DNA from: DSNY01 sp040752195
GTDB taxonomy: Bacteria > Pseudomonadota > Gammaproteobacteria > Burkholderiales > Burkholderiaceae_F
Length of the DNA: 13,976 nt
Direction: 5' to 3'
Assembly (NCBI GenBank): GCA_040752195.1
Contig: JBFMFC010000076.1
Coordinates: forward strand, 1 to 13,976
Within the stretch, counting starts at the first letter, position 1. Each line of letters starts with the position of its first letter. Below the pieces are notes generated by a model, which ran no database searches, was not told the origin of the DNA, and saw only the letters and a program-made list of their open reading frames with translations. Positions 10,923 through 13,976 of this stretch are shown piece after piece. The position numbers and the translations under genes are program-made.

Positions 10923-13073
10923 TCACTTCACTTCTTTGAGATGGAACAGGCGGTGCTTGTCGAGCCGGGTCTCGAAACCGTCAGGCACGACGAAGGTGGT
11001 GGCGTCGGATTCGATGATCGCTGGGCCGACGATGTGGTTGCCAGCCTTCAGCGCTTCCATCTTCCACAGCGCAGCATCAACCCACTTCTTGTGGCGGTAG
11101 AACGGACGGGTGCCGAGGTAGGCCTCCTTGGGCGGCGTGGGGCCGGCGTCCGGATCCTCGGGCAGCACCGGTTTTTGCGTCGCGACGGTGCCGCGCAGGA
11201 TCGCGCCGGTAATCGAGAAGCCCAGTTCCGGCGAGCGCGCCGAACTGGCATACACGCGGCCGTAAGTGTTCTCGAAGGCCTCGACGATGCGATCCCAGTC
11301 GGCGGCGCTGGAGGCAGTCCCCACCGGGGAGACGATCTCGAGGTCGTTCAGCTGGCCCATGTACTGCATCTTGTAGCCGGGGATCAGCATCACGTCCTCG
11401 GGCTTGAAGCCGTTGCCGACGAATTCGTCGATGACCTTCACCGCCAGTTCCGACCAGGCTTCCTGCAGCGTCCGGCACGCGGCTACCTTGTCTGCATCCG
11501 GCGCGAACTGCGCCACGCCGAGGTCGACCGACTTGTCGTAGCGGTACTCGAAGTCGGCGCAGGCGCAGCCGAAAGCCGAGAAACCGGCCGCCCAGGCGGG
11601 CACGACGACATCCTTGAAGCCCACCCCTTCCGTGTAGCCGTAGGTGTGCACCGGGCCGGCGCCGCCGTACGAGAAGCACGTGAACTCGGCCGGGTTGTAG
11701 CCCTTCGCGCTGATGTTCGCGCGCAGGTACTCGGACAGCGTCAGGTCGAGCAGCTCGATCACGCCGGCGGCCGCGTCCTCGACCGAAAGGCCCAGCGGAT
11801 CGGCGATCTGCGCCTTGATGTGGTCACGCGCGCGCTGCACGTCGAGCTTGATCGCGCCGCCGAGGAAGTTCTCCGGGTTCAGGTAGCCGAGCACCACGTG
11901 GCAGTCGGAGACGGTGACCGTGTCGAGGCCGCTGTTCGGCCAGCAGGTGCCGACGCGGTAGCCGGCCGAATCGGGGCCGAGCTTGATCGACTTGCTGTAG
12001 GGATCGAGGCGCACGAAGCTGCCGGCGCCGGCGCCCACCGAGTCCATCGCCACCAGCGGCAGCGAGAGCACCAGGCGGGCCATGTCCGGATCGGACTTGA
12101 TGGTGAAGTTGCCCTTGGTGATCAGCGCCACGTCGAAGCTGGTGCCGCCGATGTCGGAGCAGGCGATGTTCTCGTCGCCCAAGGCCTCGCCCAGGAGCTT
12201 CGAGCCAATGACGCCGCCAATCGGTCCGGAGACGATGGTGCGCGCCAGTTCCTTGGCCTTCCAGCTGATAGTGCCGCCGTGGGTGGCCATGACGCGCAGG
12301 TCGAACTTGGCGCCGTGCTTCTTGAAGCGGTCGCTGACCTTCTTCAGCGTCTGGCGCGAGGGCTCGGCGCCGTAGGCCTCGAGGATGGTCGTGTTCATGC
12401 GGTGGCTTTCCTTGCGCGACGGGTAGTAATCCACCGAGGCGAACACCGGGATGTCCGACTTGAGCCTCTTCAATTCCTCCTTGACGATGTCCCGCGCCCG
12501 CTGTTCGCTCGTCTCGTTCTTGTGGGACTGCAGCAGGCAGATGACGATCGCCTGCGATCCAACCTCCACCAGCTCGCGCGTCGCCTGGCGCACTTCGTCC
12601 TCGCGCAGCGGAATCACGATCCTGCCTTGCACGTCCGTGCGCTCGGTGACGCCGCGGGTGCGCGAAACCGGGACCAAGGGCTCGTCGTAGCGGTGGGTGT
12701 TTAGGTGGATGCGGTCCTCAAGCGCGTAGCCCAGGTAGCTCTGCAGCGCCCGGCCCATCGAATGCACCTGTTCGAAGCCGCGGTTGCAGATCAGGCCGAC
12801 GGCGAGTCCCTTGCGCATCAGGATGCGGTTCAGCATCGCGGTGCCGGAATAGACGCAGGTCACCAGTTCCGGATAGACCTCGTCCACCTGGCGGCCCCAG
12901 TGGGCGAGGGCGTCCACCGAGGAATTGTAGATGGCCAGGGATTCGTCGTCGGGATTGCTCTGCGCCTTGCCGACGACGAAGCGGCCGTCGTCGCGCACGA
13001 AGAAGGTGTCGGTCATCGTACCGCCGGCATCGATGCCCATCACCTGTACGCGTGCTGCGGTCTGTACTTGCAT
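10923..13073 (-). CDS. acxA: Acetone carboxylase beta subunit (HyuA-like)
   Basis: The product of 716 residues is of the hydantoinase A/oxoprolinase family and equals the known beta subunit in length (about 717). In acetone carboxylase this subunit binds ATP and phosphorylates acetone and bicarbonate. Nucleotide-binding signatures of the ASKHA fold are clear: MGIDAGGTMTD (12-22), SGPIGG (282-287) and SDIGGTSFD (306-314). SYGGAGPVHTYGY and the C-terminal GPAIIESDATTFV are also typical of HyuA proteins. The start ATG 13073-13071 has GGAG 6 nt upstream; an in-frame start 42 bases earlier would fall inside the leader and adds residues unlike the family. First gene of acxABC, about 60 bases downstream of a sigma-54 promoter. 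Confidence 0.95.
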   Translation of the reverse strand: MQVQTAARVQVMGIDAGGTMTDTFFVRDDGRFVVGKAQSNPDDESLAIYNSSVDALAHWGRQVDEVYPELVTCVYSGTAMLNRILMRKGLAVGLICNRGFEQVHSMGRALQSYLGYALEDRIHLNTHRYDEPLVPVSRTRGVTERTDVQGRIVIPLREDEVRQATRELVEVGSQAIVICLLQSHKNETSEQRARDIVKEELKRLKSDIPVFASVDYYPSRKESHRMNTTILEAYGAEPSRQTLKKVSDRFKKHGAKFDLRVMATHGGTISWKAKELARTIVSGPIGGVIGSKLLGEALGDENIACSDIGGTSFDVALITKGNFTIKSDPDMARLVLSLPLVAMDSVGAGAGSFVRLDPYSKSIKLGPDSAGYRVGTCWPNSGLDTVTVSDCHVVLGYLNPENFLGGAIKLDVQRARDHIKAQIADPLGLSVEDAAAGVIELLDLTLSEYLRANISAKGYNPAEFTCFSYGGAGPVHTYGYTEGVGFKDVVVPAWAAGFSAFGCACADFEYRYDKSVDLGVAQFAPDADKVAACRTLQEAWSELAVKVIDEFVGNGFKPEDVMLIPGYKMQYMGQLNDLEIVSPVGTASSAADWDRIVEAFENTYGRVYASSARSPELGFSITGAILRGTVATQKPVLPEDPDAGPTPPKEAYLGTRPFYRHKKWVDAALWKMEALKAGNHIVGPAIIESDATTFVVPDGFETRLDKHRLFHLKEVK

Positions 13074-13134
13074 GGTTGTCTCCGTTCCTTCTGGTTGGAT
13101 GAACGCTTGGTGCACCTGGCACCGAAGCCTTCAT

Positions 13135-13150
13135 TGCAACCGCCATGCCA
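13135..13150 (-). promoter_or_regulatory. Sigma-54 (-24/-12) promoter of the acxABC operon
   Basis: On the minus strand the sequence reads TGGCAT-GGCGG-TTGCA, one mismatch from TGGCAC-N5-TTGCW, with the GG and GC dinucleotides exactly 10 nt apart. Transcription should start near 13124, giving a leader of about 50 nt. The leader would open with a small stem (GGTGC/GCACC, 13109-13123), possibly a stabilising 5' structure. The position in front of acxA agrees with control by the sigma-54 activator AcxR encoded in the same cluster. Confidence 0.85.
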
Positions 13151-13162
13151 CATCGGCGGTTG

Positions 13163-13227
13163 TGCGTCGCAGCACGCCTCCAGGGTGTATTTCCACGGTG
13201 CGGTAGACAGTCGAACACTGCGTCGCA
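13163..13227 (-). promoter_or_regulatory. Pair of TGCGTCGCA repeats, candidate AcxR binding sites
   Basis: Two copies of the 9-nt palindrome TGCG-T-CGCA lie at 13163-13171 and 13219-13227, 56 bases apart, both upstream of the acxA promoter. The match extends to TGCGTCGCARCA, with one differing base. Enhancer-binding regulators with a Fis domain usually bind two or more palindromic sites upstream of -24/-12 promoters, so these are candidates for AcxR. The proximal copy is unusually close to the -24 box. No copy was seen before acxR. Confidence 0.35.
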
Positions 13228-13254
13228 ACATGAAGGTGCGCAGCGACCCGCCGA

Positions 13255-13340
13255 CCGAAATCGATATGGAAGTCCGATTTCCGGACGTTCGGGAACGGCC
13301 TCCGGGCAGACCGCGGCCCCCCGCCTACGCCGATATCGGC
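13255..13340. repeat. Inverted repeats upstream of acxA
   Basis: Two further symmetrical elements lie farther upstream: CGAAATCG at 13256-13263 facing CGATTTCC at 13275-13282 (7 bp perfect, 11-base spacer), and the perfect 12-bp palindrome GCCGATATCGGC at 13329-13340. The wider region 13228-13574 holds no gene I can support. Either element could be a regulator site, but nothing ties them to a named protein. Confidence 0.3.
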
Positions 13341-13574
13341 ATCGGGCAATCGCACGAATGGTGCTCTCCGGTGCGACGGGGGGCACGCCCGCAGGAAAGG
13401 CTTGCGGCATGCGCCGCGTCCACAAAGAACCGCCGCGACGCGGGCTGCGCCCAGCGGCAAATGCGGATTGCGCCTCGTTCGACTGCCCCGGGATATCGGC
13501 GCCTGCCGGCGTACTGCGCGCGCAGGAACGTGTAAACTTTCAAATCTTGCGTGCGTGCGCCCCCTCGATCCGCC

Positions 13575-13689
13575 CATGAACCCGCTCGACCGCTTCACCC
13601 AGGATGAGATCGCTCAGCTCGGCATGGAGACCGTGGCCAAGGGACTAGGCTATCTGAGCCGGGTTATTGAGAATTACGTAATCTCGTGA
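13575..13689 (+). CDS. Orphan 37-residue ORF, possibly a gene start cut by an IS
   Basis: The frame starts at ATG 13575, reads MNPLDRFTQDEIAQLGMETV and ends at TGA 13687-13689. The composition is protein-like (amphipathic, acidic), but I recognise no family and see no ribosome binding site upstream. The last residues lie in AT-richer sequence containing the palindrome ATTACGTAAT (13672-13681), near where the IS630 element must end. It may be the N-terminus of a gene truncated by that element, or chance coding. Confidence 0.25.
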
Positions 13690-13976
13690 CATCAAAACAG
13701 ATCAGCCTGTTTCCAGAAGGCGGTGATGAGTGTGGTGCGTCGCTGTGCCGATTGGAGCTTGCCGCGCGCGGTGGTGGCGGGTTCATTTATGGAATTCGGA
13801 CAGTAGTTCGCCAAGGCATGGCGTTTGAGCCAAGCCCACAGGTATTCGGCTGGGTTAAGGTCCGGCGCATAGGGCGGCAAGAAAGCCAGTTCGATCTTGC
13901 CGTCGAGGCCATCGACGTAGTCCCGCACCAGCCGGGAGCGGTGCGCCTTGAGTCCGTCCCAGATGATCAGCAGCGG
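13660..13976 (-). mobile_element. IS630-family element, partial
   Basis: The element includes the transposase fragment and runs off the right edge. Its inner end is probably in 13660-13691, an AT-richer stretch with TTATTGAGAATTACGTAAT; IS630 elements usually insert at TA, and several TA dinucleotides occur here. The exact terminal inverted repeat cannot be set without the other end. Confidence 0.55.
13692..13976 (-). CDS. IS630-family transposase, C-terminal part
   Basis: This gene enters from the right edge and ends at TGA 13694-13692, giving about 94 residues of the DDE_3-type endonuclease domain. It shows PLLIIWDGLKAHRSRLV with the second catalytic Asp, then FLPPYAPDLNPAEYLWAWLK with the catalytic Glu, the hallmark of IS630/Tc1-mariner-type transposases. 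The visible part is intact. The 5' part, including the first Asp, is outside the window, so completeness is unknown. Confidence 0.9.
   Translation of the reverse strand, partial: PLLIIWDGLKAHRSRLVRDYVDGLDGKIELAFLPPYAPDLNPAEYLWAWLKRHALANYCPNSINEPATTARGKLQSAQRRTTLITAFWKQADLF

Noticed and set aside
10912..10926. GTG at 10926 as the acxB start
   Set aside because: The ATG at 10911 has a properly spaced AGGAG and gives the family length; the GTG merely overlaps the acxA stop.
10896..12704. Long plus-strand open frame opposite acxA
   Set aside because: Mirror frame of a GC-rich gene; no family motifs. Likewise 4511-6061 opposite acxR and 5980-8286 opposite the ligase gene.
13117..13138. TGGCAC followed by TTGCA on the plus strand as a divergent sigma-54 promoter
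   Set aside because: The boxes are 11 bases apart instead of 5, so the spacing is wrong for sigma-54.
12705..13535. 276-codon plus-strand frame covering the acxA start and promoter region
   Set aside because: Composition is that of an antisense shadow, without recognisable motifs or a ribosome binding site.

Overview
The window is GC-rich (apart from a few AT-rich intergenic patches) and looks like a betaproteobacterial chromosome, most likely from the Azoarcus/Aromatoleum/Thauera group (Rhodocyclales). That placement is an inference from gene content: an acetone carboxylase cluster with a sigma-54-type activator and an acyl-CoA ligase, plus IS5-like and IS630-like insertion sequences. No database search was possible.

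Left part (1-1456, all minus strand): the start of a protein with a twin-arginine signal, overlapping by ATGA with a YeaD-type hexose-6-phosphate mutarotase. Upstream of these lies a DNA-3-methyladenine glycosylase I (tag) gene that has lost about 95 internal codons without a frameshift.

Middle (about 1445-3280, plus strand): the 3' part of an IS5-like element whose transposase lacks its N-terminus. It abuts a zinc-type secondary-alcohol dehydrogenase pseudogene that has lost its N-terminus and carries a one-base frameshift. This is scar tissue of an IS-associated rearrangement. The dead dehydrogenase would have fitted the step 2-propanol to acetone, just before the pathway encoded next door.

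Right part (3668-13150, all minus strand): the acetone degradation cluster. Reading in transcription order: a well-formed -24/-12 (sigma-54) promoter at 13150-13135, acxA (beta), acxB (alpha) and acxC (gamma) of ATP-dependent acetone carboxylase, a perfect 14-bp intercistronic hairpin, an AMP-forming acyl-CoA synthetase probably making acetoacetyl-CoA, a second sigma-54-type promoter at 5891-5876, and acxR, a GAF-AAA+-Fis enhancer-binding activator that probably starts at TTG. Together these convert acetone to acetoacetate and then acetoacetyl-CoA for thiolysis to acetyl-CoA, under control of AcxR with RNA polymerase-sigma-54.

Right edge (13575-13976): a 37-codon orphan ORF without a visible ribosome binding site, then the C-terminal part of an IS630-family transposase running off the window. 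I see no tRNA, rRNA or CRISPR array. The core is a known pathway; the less ordinary points are the two sigma-54 promoters (one in front of the activator itself), the strong hairpin between carboxylase and ligase genes, the repeated TGCGTCGCA motif upstream of acxA, the tag gene deleted internally but keeping its zinc ligands, and the decayed alcohol dehydrogenase.
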